In this document: in pieces, positions 22,766 through 33,406 of the stretch | Layout of the letters: every line of letters begins with the position of its first letter | Numbering within the stretch: the stretch's first letter is position 1 | DNA from: Aptenodytes patagonicus | Taxonomy: Eukaryota; Chordata; Aves; Sphenisciformes; Spheniscidae | NCBI RefSeq assembly: GCF_965638725.1 | Contig: NW_027472020.1 | Coordinates: 310,001 to 374,000, forward strand | Direction: 5' to 3' | DNA: 64,000 nt | Position numbers and translations under genes: made by a program | Notes under the pieces: generated by a model | The model's database searches: none | What the model saw: only the letters and a program-made list of their open reading frames with translations | What the model was told of the DNA's origin: nothing

Positions 22766-22769
22766 GATT

Positions 22770-23475
22770 TGGGGCACAGAGGGATGGGTTTTAGCAAGCC
22801 CCAGGGGAAGGCAGTGACAAGGAGAAAAGGAGCATCTCCAAGGAAAAATGTTTCTGCCAAATATTTTCCCATATTTATTTCACTGGGACGCGGCAAAAAC
22901 ATGGCCCTGAGCCATATTTTGGGGTGAGAACCCCCAAACCTGCTATTGCCTGGGTCCCGCCAGGATGGGGCAGCGATATGCAGCCCTGCTCTGACAACCG
23001 TGGCCGGCTCCGGGTTTTGCTGCTCAAAATATAGTAAAAAAATGGTATAAAATAGTATAAAAGTAAAAAAGTATAAAAAAATATAGTAAATTTTGCTGCT
23101 CAAAAATAGTAAAATTAGTCTTTGGTGGTGGGCAGCGAGTGGTTAAAAGATCGTCCTTAAATTTCAGAGCCTTAATGATGGAGTCAAGCAGCAAAGCCTC
23201 AGGCCCCATGCCAGTCCCAGGAAAGTGTAACTCCTGGCTGCCCAGCACCAGGTTTTCATCTTCTTTTTTTGGCCCAAATTATGCCAAATGAGACACAAAT
23301 CCTTGATCTGTTGGTAAAAATCCTGTTTGGGGGGGTGGGGGGTGGGGGGGTGTGACAGGTGGTTGGTAGTAAAATAGGTGAATAATGAGGTTTAACATTC
23401 ATTGTCAATTTGGAAAAACTAAAAAAAAAAATGGGTGTACAATTTTTTTGACATATTTTTGTTTGGACGTACAGG
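22770..23475. other. unique segment upstream of ADPRH with AT-rich and G-run tracts
   Basis: No gene seen. It contains an AT-rich stretch (23,025-23,115) bounded by two copies of TTTTGCTGCTCAAAA and a run of G-tracts at about 23,329-23,351 (plus strand) able in principle to form a G-quadruplex. The right-arm equivalents are about 40,780-41,490, with the tract appearing as C-runs at 40,905-40,927. Confidence 0.6.
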
Positions 23476-23479
23476 AATT

Positions 23480-24745
23480 GTGGCAGGGTACCCCCAAACC
23501 CTGCGGGTCAGGTTCAGGACAGGGGCAGGACATCCACAAACCCTGCAGGTCATGGGCCAGACAGGGACAGGGCACCCCGAACCCCATGGATAAGGGCCAG
23601 GACTGGTGCAGGGTAAGCCCCAAACCCTGTGGGTCACAGCCATGACAGGGGTAGAGAACCCCAAACCCCATGAGTCAGTGCCAGGACAGGGGCAAGAAAC
23701 ATCCAGAGTCTGCAGGTAAGGGCCAAGACTGGAGCAGGACACCCCCAAACTGCACAGGTCAGGGCCAGGACAGGGGCAGGGCACCTCCAAACTCCATGAG
23801 TCTCGGCTACGACAGGGGCAGGGCACCAGGAACCTACGGGTGATGGCCGTGACAGGGCAAGGCACCAACAAGCCCCAGTGGAGAGTGTCAGAACAAGGGC
23901 CGAGAGCCCCCAAACCCCACGGGTAGTGGCCCAGACAGGCACAGGGCACACCAAACCCAGCGGATCAGGTCCAGAACAGGAGCAGGGCACCCCCAAACCA
24001 AGTTGGTCATGGAAAGAGAGGGGGCCAGGAACCCCCAAACCTCAAGGTTCAGGGCCAGGACAGGGGCAGGGTACTCCCAAGCTGCACTTGTAGCAGGCAA
24101 GACAGGGGTAAAGAACCCCAAACCTCACAGGTCAGGGCCATGACAGGGACAAGGCAGGTTGAAATCCCTGTGGGTCACGGCCAGGTCAAGGGCAGGGAAC
24201 ACCAAACCCCATGGATCACAGCCAAGACAGGGGCCGGGCACCCCCAGACTCTGCGTGTCAGGACCAGGACGGGGCAGGGCACACCCAGACCCTGCAGTTC
24301 TATGCCAAGACAGGGGAACGGCCACCACAAACCCTGCAGGTCACGGCCTAGAAAGGGGCAGCGTACTCTAAAATCCAGTGAGTCTCGGTGGCAGCGGGGA
24401 AAGGGCACCCCCAAACCCCACAGGAAAGGGCCAGTACTGGGCCAGGGCACCCCAAAACCCCATGTGTCACGGCCAGGACAGGGGCAGGGCACCCGCAAAC
24501 CCCAAGGTTCTTGCCCAGCACAGGGGCAGGGCACCCCCAGACCCCAGAAATCATAGCCAGGACAGGTGAAGGGAACCCCCAAACCCCACGGGTCACGGCC
24601 AGGGCAGGGAAAGGGCACCCGCAAACCCCGCATGTCAGGGCCAGGATGGGGGCAGGACACCCCCAAACTGTGCGGGTCATTCCCTGGACAGGGGAAGGGA
24701 CAGGCACCCCCAAATCCCATGGGTGTCGGCCAGAGCCAGGAAGGG
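23480..24745. repeat. 42-bp minisatellite (left arm)
   Basis: About 30 units of 42 bp (14 codons), typified by GCCAGGACAGGGGCAGGGCA followed by CCCCCAAACCCCA and a variable CGGGTCA. As 42 is a multiple of three, it gives long open frames on both strands (24,140-24,556 plus, 24,175-24,720 minus). I regard these as non-genic. The right-arm array (39,385-40,776) has exactly 126 bp more, i.e. three units. Confidence 0.92.
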
Positions 24746-24759
24746 TACCACCAACCCTT

Positions 24760-25560
24760 TTGGTGCTTTTGATGTCACCTGTGGTTTAGTGTCTGATGTG
24801 GCAGGATCAGGCCTTTGACATCAGCACGTGCTTGTGGTGTCACATGTGGCCGAGTAAGCTGATATGGCAGAACCAAGCACCTGGCTTGTGCAGGTTATTG
24901 TGATTTTACATGTGGCTGAGAAGCAAATGATGCAGGATCAGGCCCCTGGCATATGCAGGTGCTTCTGTTTTCACTTGTAGCTCAGTGTCTGACACGGCAG
25001 GATCAAGCCCTTGACATTTGCAGGTTCTTGTTATGCCACATGTGGCCGAGTAGCAAATGATGCACGATCAGGCCTCTGGCTTGTGCAGGTGCTTGTGATG
25101 TCAGTGCTGGCCGAGTAGCAGCTCTGACAGGATCAGGCCCTCGACTTTTGCAGGTGCTTGTCATGTCACTTGAGGCTGGGTAGCTGATAAGGCAGGATGA
25201 GGCCCCTGGATTGCGCAGATGCTTGTGATCTCACGTGTGCCTTAGTGGCCGATAGAGCAGAACCAAGCACCTCGCATCTGGAAGTACTTTTGACGTCACT
25301 TGAGTTAAGAGTGATTGATAGGGCAGGATCAGGCCCCTGGCTTGTGCAGGTGCTTATGATGTCACTTGAGGCTGGGTAGCTGATAGGGCAGGATCAGGCC
25401 CCTGGCTTGTTAAAGTTCTAGTCATGTCACGTGTAGCTGAGTGACTGATAGGCCAGAACCAAGAACCGGGCCTCTGCAGGTGCTTGTGATGCCACGTGTG
25501 GCTGAGTAGCTGTTTACGGCAGGGTCACGCCCCCGACCTGTGCAGGTGCTTTTGATGTCT
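24760..25560. repeat. ~66-bp tandem repeat (left arm)
   Basis: About twelve units of 65-70 bp, for example GTGCAGGTGCTTGTGATGTC, then TGGCCGAGTAGC, then GGCAGGATCAGGCCCCTGGC. No gene. The right-arm copy is about 38,570-39,370. Confidence 0.9.
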
Positions 25561-25700
25561 GTGACTGTTCATGCAGCTCCTGCTCCAATTTTGTCTAACG
25601 CGGCTCATGCTAAGGCCTCATGTATGCTGGCAGCAGCACCATTGGGCCAAAGCAAGAGCACCATGTAGGCAGGACAGGTTGCCAGAAAGAGCTAAAAGGG

Positions 25701-26669
25701 TGTATTGGGTTTGCGTGGCAAGGTTCGGGGGGGTGGGGGGGGGGCTACAGGGGTGGCTTCTATGAGAAGATGCCAGAAGCTGCCCCCATGTCCAACAGAG
25801 CCAGTGCCAGTCAGCTCCAGGACAGACCCGCCGCTGGCCAAGGCTAAGCCCATCAGCGACGGTGGTAGTGCCTCTGTGATAACGTATTTAAGAAGGGGAG
25901 AAAAAACTGCTGCACAACAGCAGCCGGGAGAGAGCAGTGAGACTATGTGAGAGAAACAGCTCTGCAGACACCAAGGTCAGTGAAGAAGCAGGGGGAGGAG
26001 GAGCAGAGATTCCCCTGCAAGCCCGTGGTGAAGACCATGGCTGTCCCCCAGCAGCCCATGGAGGCCCACGGTGGAGCAGATATCCACCTGCAGCCCGTGG
26101 AGGACCCCACGCCGGAGCAGATGGATGCCCGAAGGAGGCTCTGACCCCATGGGGAAGCCCGCGCTGGAGCAGGCTCCCGGCAGGACCTGTGGACCCGCGG
26201 AGAGAGGAGCCCACGCTGGAGCAGGTTTGCTGGCAGGACTTGTGACCCCGCGGGGGACCCACGCTGGAGCAGGGGAAGAGTGTGAGGAGGAAGGAGTGGC
26301 AGAGACAACGTGTGATGAACTGACCGCAACCCCCATTCCCCGTCCCCCTGCACCGCTGCAGGGGAGGAGGTGGAGAAAATCGGGAGTGAAGTTGAGCCCG
26401 GGAAGAAGGGAGGGGGTGGGGGGAAGGTGTTTTAAGATTTGGTTTTATTTCTCAGTGCCCTACTCTGATTTGATTGGTAGTAAATTAAATTAATTTCCCC
26501 GAGTCAAGTCTGGTTTGCCTGTGATGGCAATTGCTGAGTGAGCGCCCTGTCCTTATCTCAAGCCACGAGCCTTCCGTTATATTTTCTCTCCCTTGCCCAG
26601 TGGAGGAGGGGTGATAGGGTGGCGTGGTGGGCACCTGGCGTCCAGCCAGGGTCAACCCGCCGCACCACA
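25701..26669 (+). mobile_element. ERVL-type solo LTR (fossil), left arm
   Basis: A ~970 bp fossil LTR of a family widespread in birds, starting TGTATTGGGTTTGCGTGGC and ending CAACCCGCCGCACCACA. It carries the diagnostic GTATTTAAGAAGGGGAGAAA promoter region, internal repeats of CCCACGCTGGAGCAG, and a late block GAGCCTTCCGTTATATTTTC. No gag, pol or env lies beside it, so it is a solo LTR. Its twin in the right arm is 37,467-38,429 (minus), so insertion preceded the arm duplication. Confidence 0.85.
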
Positions 26670-27229
26670 CTTCCCGAAACAACAATGTAGGCACTTGCTA
26701 ATTAACTGTAGTATCACCAATATTGTGTCATTACGGAGTATTTTAGTCCTATAAGCAGTTGGTAAGCTAACTTGAGGCACGTGTAAAGAACTGTGTGATT
26801 TTTTGCTTTCCCAGGAGACCAGATGGATCACCAGCAAATGCTGCACAGTCAGGTCCTTTTACTGGCAAGAAAAGCAGCCCTCTCCCAGCCATGGCAAAGC
26901 AGAGCTTTAGAAGGAAAAAGGGGGCAGGGAGGGGTGGGGAAAAGGGAAATGGGTTTGTACTTGATTTTACCATGGGGGTCCTCAACGTGCTGCACACGAC
27001 TCTGATCCTCGTTTTACCTGTTGTCCCTGGGACTGAGTATTTGGGTTCAGGGCTGGTGAACTGGGCCATATTGGGGCCCCATGGGCAATGAGGTCTCCAA
27101 GTCCCCCTGCCCCCCTTCCCCTCCAGCTCTTTCCCGCTCTGTCCCTCTGCCCGCTCCTCATCAGTATTTCTCCTTTCTCCACTCCCTGCCCAGCTCCTCC
27201 CTATTCTCCCCGTCCCTCTATGCCACTCC

Positions 27230-27640
27230 CCTACGTCTCCCACCCCACTGTCCTGCCCTGCCCTGCCCCTCTCTGCCGCTCTGCCGCTCTGTCTGTCTGT
27301 CTGTCTGTCCCTCCCTCCCTCCTCCTCCTCCTCCTCCTCCTCCTCGCTGCTCCACCCCGCGGACGCGGCCATGGGGCCTGTGGGGGGGCGGGGCTGGGCC
27401 GGGGCGGGGGGGACGACGGACGGACGGACGGACGGAGTCCCCGCAGGGTCAGGCAGCAGGAAGGAGCACTCCGAGGCATGCCGGGATCTGTAGTTCTGGG
27501 GCACGGGGCTGCTGTGTGGCCATGTTGGTTCCCAGGGCATGCCGGGAGCTATTGTCCTGTGGCACAGGGTTTCCTGGTAGCCATGTTGGTCTCGGGAGGC
27601 GCAGTCGCTGCTCCAGCTGTGGCCCGGCTGAGGTGAGGAC
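27230..27640 (+). promoter_or_regulatory. CpG-rich promoter with a duplicated ZNF143-like/YY1-like module
   Basis: A CpG-rich segment with (CTGT)n, (CTC)n and (GACG)n tracts, followed by two copies of a 61-bp module starting at 27,475 and 27,536. Each copy begins GGCATGCCGGGA and ends with GCCATGTTGGT. The first copy on the minus strand is ACTACAGATCCCGGCATGC, close to the ZNF143/THAP11 consensus; the second is weaker. The GCCATGTTGG word resembles a YY1 site. A donor-like GAG then GTGAGG at 27,632 suggests the end of a first exon. Inference: a housekeeping-type promoter reading into the spacer on the plus strand. Confidence 0.6.
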
Positions 27641-28033
27641 CAGGGCCCTCTGTGAGCAGCAAGGCCCTCGGGAGAGCGCGGGGGTGTCTCCTGCCCACTG
27701 GCCACCCGGGGGTGGCGGGGGGGGGAGCTCCAAACCATCCGGTGCGACGGGCTCCTGGTCAGCTGGAGTCGGGCCCGGGCGGGGCAGCCCCGGGAGTGAC
27801 CCGAGAGCTGGGGAGGGGAAGGAGATGGAGACAGACCCCCCCTGGGCATAGGCACCAGGTACCTCAACTCCCAGAGACCCCCTGAGCCGCCCCAGCCCCG
27901 CTTACTCCCTGCAGCTGCCCCGGCCCCAGCACCTCCCCTGAGGCCTGTCCCGCAACCCCAGGCCACCCCACGGCCTGTCCTGGCAGCAGCAGCAAGCAGA
28001 GCCTCAGACGCGCTCGATCCTCCATTAACACAG

Positions 28034-28328
28034 GTGCCATCAGTGCAGGGAAGGAGCAGTGCCTGCAGGAGCTCCTGCAGCAGAAGGGTCTCCAGCCTGG
28101 AGCCAGCTGCGGTAATCATGGTTGCTTGTTTTTTCCTCTCTCAGAGGCCGCACTGCGGGCTTGTTGTCCATTCCTCCCCTGGGGATGTCCCTGACTGCAT
28201 CTGGCTCTGGTTTGCATGGGCTGTCTCTCACCTTGTTGTCCTGGCGGCATGGGTGAAAAGGGCCAGGTGGACACTTACTGGCTTTGGAGAGGTGCTGCCG
28301 TGGCTGATGCTGAAGAGACCAGAAAAAG
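28034..28328 (+). CDS. weak exon candidates downstream of the CpG promoter
   Basis: Two splice-bounded open segments. The first is 28,034-28,111 (acceptor AACACAG, donor GCG then GTAATC), which in one frame reads AISAGKEQCLQELLQQKGL, a helical-looking stretch. The second is 28,267-28,328 (donor AAAAAG then GTAAAG), reading VDTYWLWRGAAVADAEETRK. I recognise neither, and the phase link between them and with later spacer exons is not established. They may be exons of one gene starting at 27.5 kb, or chance. Confidence 0.25.
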
Positions 28329-28739
28329 GTAAAGCAGCTGGAGGATGAAATGAAGGGGATCCTGCCAGCTGCTGTCTTCAGCTGCAGACAAGAGATGGCC
28401 GGCCTCTCTGGGAGAGGAAGGGTCCCTCTGAGTAGTCCTCAGCAGACCAGATCACCAACGTGCGCTGTGGGGTCTGTATATGTAAGGAAGAGTACGGTAC
28501 AGCCAGGTAGTGTGTGTGTGCATGTGCATGGCTGTGTGTCTAGGAAGCCTCATGTTCTAAGAGCTGTAAGACACCAATGTATTCTTTTAGGTGGAGGACA
28601 GTCAAGCAACTGGAGCTACAGAAGAGGAAGGAAGGAAGGAAAGGACAGACAGACAGACAGACAAAGAAGTGCCTGAACTGTAAAATTTGCCTGGCAGTGC
28701 AGAGAGTCAGAGCTCCAGTGAGTCCCGGGCCCTTGGGAT

Positions 28740-30757
28740 CATGTCACCCCTCTTCTGCATCTCAGTACCTCCCTGCCCACCCACCCCCATTTCCCTCTGT
28801 GTATTTTTTTTTTGCTTCCCTGTACCTCTCTTCCTCTCTCTGTTATTGTGCTTTGCTCCCTGTGCCCCCTTTCTCTTTTCTCCAAGTCTGTCTTTCTCTG
28901 TCATCCTACCTCTCCCTTTCCTTTCCTCCTCGCCCCTCTTTCCTGTTCCCTGTGCCTCTTTTTTTCTGTCTCTCTCTGTCCTGCAGCCCACTGCAGTTTT
29001 TTCCTTCTCCATCTCTTTGTCCTGATCTGCATCCCTCTCTGTTTTTCACAGTCTCTCTGGCCTGTTCTCTGTCCTTTGTCTCTCTCTGCCTGTATGTTCC
29101 CTTCCCTATCCTTGTCATCCCCTCTCCCTCCTTCCTTCTGCTTCTCTTTCTTGCTCTCTATTGTTCTGTCCCGTTCACTGTCACTGTGTTTTTTCATTCT
29201 GTATCCCACTGTTCCTGTTCTTCCTGTTCATCTCTTATCTCTCTGTCCCTTTCTGCTGCTCCCTGACCGTTCCTCACCTCTTCCTCCATCTCTCTGCAGG
29301 GCTCCTGATACCCCTCTCTCTTTCTCCATCCCTCTGTGCTGCTCACCATCCCTGCTTTTCTCTTTCTCTGTTGTTATTCTTGTCTGTCACTCTGTCCTGC
29401 TCCCTGTCCCATCGTTTCTTGCTATATCCTTCTGTCCTGCTCCCCACCCCAGTTGCTGCCCCTATTTTTTACTCCCTCTCCATCCTGCTGCCCACTCCAG
29501 GCTTTTTTTGCAATCTCTATCCTGCCCCCAGCCCTTATTTTTCTTTCTCTCTCCTGCTCCCTCTCCCTCTTTCTCCCTCTCTTCTTCTTTCCCTGCTGCT
29601 TCTTTCTCCGTCTCTGTCCAAGTCCCTGAATCTTTTTTCCTCTTGCTGTCCTTCTGTCCTTTTTCTCTTTTCTGTCTTTCTCTGTGCCGTTCCCTGTTCC
29701 ATCCTTTCTCACTATATCCCCCTGTCCTGCTGGCTGTCCCTTCTTTCCTCTCACTCTTGCTCAGTATTTTTCCTTTCTCCATCTCTCTGTCCCGCTGCCC
29801 ATCGCAGTTGTTTTTTTCCTCCAATGCTGTCCTGCTCCCTGTTCCTTTTTTCTCTGTCACTGACCTGTTCCCTGTGTCTTTTTTTTTTTTAATTCATCCA
29901 TCTCAGTCCTGCAACCTGTCACTATTTTATTCCTCTTCCATCCCTTTGTCCTGCTGCCTGCCCCTGTTCTTGTCTCTCCTTCCCTTTGTTCTGCTGCCCA
30001 TCTCTTTTTCCCTCCTTGCTCCATCTCTCTGTCCTGCTCCCTGCCCCTCTCACTCTCTTTCTGTTTCTCTGTATTTCTCCCCATCTCCCTCGCTCTATTT
30101 TTCTGTCCTGCTCCTCTTCAGGTTTCCCCCTCTGTCTGTCACTCTGTCCTGCTCCCTGTCATTTCTCACTCCATCTCTGTCTGCAGCCCAATGCTGTTTT
30201 TTCCTTCTCCAACTCTCTGTCCTGCTGCCCAACCCAGGCTTTTTTTCCTCCATCTGTGTCCTGCTCTGTCTCTTATTTTTGCCTGTCTTTCCCTTTGTCC
30301 TCCCTCCCTGTCCCTTTTTTCTCTCTCTCTGTAATGCCCTGTCCTGCTCCCTTTCCTTCTCTTTCTCTCTCTATCCCATGTCTTTCTTCCTATCTTTCTT
30401 TCTCTTCTCTCTATCCGTCTGTCTCTGCTGCTTCTTTCTCCCCCTCTGTCCTGCTCCCTGCCCCTTTTTTCCTCTCACTGTCCCTCTGTCCTGCTTCCTG
30501 TCCCCATCTTTTCTGTCTTTATTTCTCTGTCCTGCTGCCTGTCCCATCGTTTCTTGCTATACACCCCTGTCCAGCTGGCTCTCCCTTTTGTTTGTCCTCT
30601 CCTCCTTTTTCCTGCTTCTCAGCCCTCTTTTCCTCTTCCTCCAGCTCATTGCTGGTTTTTTCCCTTCTCAGTCTCTTCATCCAGATCTGACCCTCTCTTT
30701 ATTTCTTAGTCCTCTCTGTCCTTTTCACTGTCCTCCTTCTTCTCTCTCTATCTGTAC
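28740..30757 (+). repeat. ~2 kb polypyrimidine (C/T) tract
   Basis: Almost continuous C+T sequence with loose repeats around TCTCTGTCCTGCTCCCTGTCCC and TTTTTCCTTCTCCATCTC, continuing after a solo LTR at 31,286-31,530. The lack of purines leaves a 682-codon open frame (28,812-30,860) of Ser/Leu/Phe/Pro/Cys only, which is not a protein gene. Long homopurine-homopyrimidine tracts can form triplex (H-DNA) and stall replication. Confidence 0.9.
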
Positions 30758-31281
30758 TGTTATGGATTTACACACGCTGGCCACCGTAACAGGATCTGAC
30801 CCTAGGATCCGGCTGAGAATACAAAGTCCGAGTGAAGGTTTCCAATTAGTCTTTTATTAGTTCTTAGGTTACAGCTTGAGCTGGGTGCCTCTGGAGAGGG
30901 ACCCCTACCCCAGTTCATGCCTCTCAGTTATACTCGTACCACCCATCACCTGATCCCCAAGTCCAACCCCAAGTCCAATCACTTAATTCTGGTCAGTGGT
31001 CTCTTGATTTCTTACTGGTTTTCACTGGCGCTGGGCTGGCCACCTTCTGAAGTTACCTCATTCTCTTGGAATTGTCTCCATCCTTTTCTTCTTCATTCCG
31101 CTTGTATCTGCTGAATTCAGTGAGTTCTTTGTTAGCAGCATTAGTTTTATCAAAAAGTTTACGCTTGGTCAGCTCTTGCGGCCTAAGGCTTCAGCTACTT
31201 TAGGTGCTAATGCTAAGCCACTAATGCTACACGAGATTATTCAGAGAGAAAAATACAGTTAATCAAATTTCTTCTATAACA
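30758..31281 (-). mobile_element. solo LTR (fossil) inside the polypyrimidine tract
   Basis: A 524 bp element bounded by perfect 6-bp inverted ends, TGTTAT and ATAACA, and flanked by a 4-bp target duplication GTAC (30,754-30,757 and 31,282-31,285). An AATAAA on the minus strand (from ACTAATAAAAGAC) indicates minus orientation. The size, TG...CA ends and target duplication define an LTR of an endogenous retrovirus; family not determined. No internal region is present. It clearly interrupts the C/T tract and is therefore younger than it. Confidence 0.85.
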
Positions 31282-31914
31282 GTACAACCTGTTCCCTGTC
31301 CCTGTCTTCCTCTATCCCCCCTTCCTTCTTCTTCTCCTCCCCTTCCCTGTCTCTGTCCCTCTGTCCTGCTCCTTGATCCTACTTTTTCTTCCTCCATGTC
31401 TCTGCAGGGCTCCTTGTCCCTATTTGTCTGGATTTCTCCATATCTCTAGCCTTTTCCCTGTACCTTTCTCTGTTGGCTCCTCTGTCTTCTCTCTTGTCTG
31501 ATTTTTCTCTTTCTAGTCCCCTGTCCTTCTCCCCATCAGCTTAAACTGAATGACCAGGTGTCCCTGCGCTCTAATATTTCCTCTAGCATTGCCCTAGGGA
31601 AGATGTGTGTTTTTAGGGCTGGGGGTCATTTAGGAGCTGGTCTCCTTACAGAGATGGTGGTGCTAGGGGTAGTTAAAGCAGAGGTTATTCTTAGCTGGTG
31701 CTGTATGCCTCTTGCTGAAACAGCAGGCTGTGGGCCTTATTTTGAAGGAAGGTTTCTTGTTCTGTGCTTACTGCTCCTCGGGAGGCTCCTCAGGAGTGGT
31801 GCTGGGGTCTGGAGGGACAGGTGGGACCTGCTGCGATTCCTCGTAAATGTGAACTGGACTTACCTTAATGGATTTGAATGAAACCGGGCTGACTGCATAT
31901 GCTTTTCCTCCCAG

Positions 31915-33039
31915 CTCCAATTCCAACCTATGTGCTCAGCGCTGATGAACAAGAGACCTTGTGCTATTTTCCAGATGTCAGTGGCTGCAGGTTAGCTGAC
32001 AACATCACTTACTTAGGTAACGGAGCAGGTGGTCTGTGATAAGGCATGTGTACTTGCATGATGGTGCTTTCATGAACGTTCTCTGGTCTTGCCACCTCAA
32101 AGCCCTTCCTTTTTCCAGAAATTTTGAGATGGTATTTCTTATTCTGGGGTTCAGACTGGAGTTGGACTTAATGCTGAACAGCTGATATAAGGGGCTCCAT
32201 AAAATGTGAATAAGAACACCGCTTTGTTGTTGTTGTTGTTGTTTTTCTAACACTCTCTGAACTTCGGTAAGCAAGAGGAAGAGTGGTTGAGACTCTGTTC
32301 TTTGAGAATAACGTATTCCTGTAGCGTGCCCATCTTTGTATGGTGAAGGTTTCCTACCTGCAGTATGATTTTGCTGGGCTGTGAGGCTGTACTGGAGTAG
32401 CAGAGGTAAGAAGTGTCATCTGTAAAAGTAATGAAGCTGTAGCAAAACTAGCGGGAAAAGCTGGTTTCTTCCTAGAATGCTGCCTGACAAAAATAGTAGC
32501 AAGTAAGGGCACTTGCAGTTGGCTTTTTTATACAGTCTTCCTACAGAGCTTTTGGTATTGATGGATTTCTGGGAAGCAAGGCAGCAGTGAGGAAAGAAAA
32601 CTGGGGCTTGTCCAAACGGCTTCTTCACCGTAGGCAGAGTTCAAGCCTTTACACTGCAACAGGCCTTTATTACAGTTTCTGAACACAGAAAATGAGCTGT
32701 CTGTAAGAAAGGTTTCAGCAGAAGTAAGGCTCAACTTGCTAAATTTGGTCCTCTGTATCTGTGGCAAATAAGAGATGACTTGGCAGTGTTTCTATCTCAA
32801 GTGCGTGCCGGTGTGTTAATGCAGGCCGTTGAGGTCTTTTCAGGGGTACTTCCGGACTGCAGGTCGCGTGCCTGAGTGGTACCGAGTCCCAGGATGAGCC
32901 AGCTCCTGCCGGCAGCTTTAGCTCAGAGGATGTGACAGAATGGAAACCATCGTTGTGGTGGACCCCAAACATCAGAGGTGCGGATATGTCGCTGACGTCC
33001 CGCCAGCCCGAAGATGTGGGGAGTTTTGCCAACAGTCTG
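31915..33039 (+). CDS. two linked exons of an unidentified host gene (spacer)
   Basis: Exon 31,915-31,990 (acceptor TTTTCCTCCCAG, donor GTTAGC) reads [20 protein letters not shown] and ends in phase 2. Exon 32,844-33,039 (acceptor GTCTTTTCAG, donor GTAAGG) joins in the same phase and stays open for its full 65 codons, including [17 protein letters not shown] and [17 protein letters not shown]. Matching phases, good splice sites and protein-like composition make a real gene likely. I do not recognise it. Further exons should lie upstream towards the 27.5 kb promoter and possibly beyond the CR1. It could also be a decayed relic. Confidence 0.5.
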
Positions 33040-33406
33040 GTAAGGATTCTGTTTTCTGCTGGAATGGGTTTCCAGATGAATTTAATAGATGATTGCCTTT
33101 CTGCTTGCTGTGGCTATCTGCAGAAGGGCCCTCATGTTCGTTTGGATTTACCAGTGTAAGGGCTTTGGAGGAGAACTGGCTAAACCAGCTTTCTCTCTAT
33201 GGAGATCACTAGCATTTGTGTAGAAAAGTAGAGGTTCAGTCACTAAAGCTTATAGCGTAGTGCTGTGCTCAGACCTTGGAGATGCTGTTCATTTGGACTC
33301 GTTATTTTCTCAACTAAGTCTTTCCGAGTCTTACAGACTTGAGCCCCTTGGGATCGTGACGTTGTAGTTTGCGTGCTCAAGTGGGAAAGTTTGGTTTGCC
33401 ATCGCA

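Larger units (their letters stand above)
5390..27102 (+). repeat. left arm of a ~21.7 kb inverted repeat
   Basis: Reverse complement of 37,036-58,940. Matching positions sum to 64,256-64,264 through most of the arm and to 64,130-64,138 near the inner end. The step is a 126 bp length difference in the 42-bp minisatellite. The inner edge is sharp, at about 27,102 against 37,036. The outer edge is softer: alignment is clear to about 5,484 and then decays over ~100 bp of short GTGGCCATGTCAC-like repeats. Arm-to-arm differences seen by eye are sparse single-base changes and small indels, with more length changes in simple repeats. Exons of both identified genes are collinear and intact in both arms. 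Confidence 0.95.

Noticed and set aside
24140-24789. Open frames on both strands over the 42-bp minisatellite (also 39,341-40,837)
   Set aside because: The unit is a multiple of three without stops, so frames persist on both strands. Arm lengths differ by whole units with no sign of protein constraint.
26767-28119. 450-codon minus-strand open frame across the arm edge and CpG segment
   Set aside because: It crosses the inverted-repeat boundary and reads through CpG-rich simple repeats (glutamate and aspartate runs from CTC repeats). No domain; composition artefact.
28812-30860. 682-codon open frame of Ser/Leu/Phe/Pro/Cys
   Set aside because: Produced by the C/T-only tract, in which stop codons are rare. 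It has no domain or start context and it runs through an inserted LTR.
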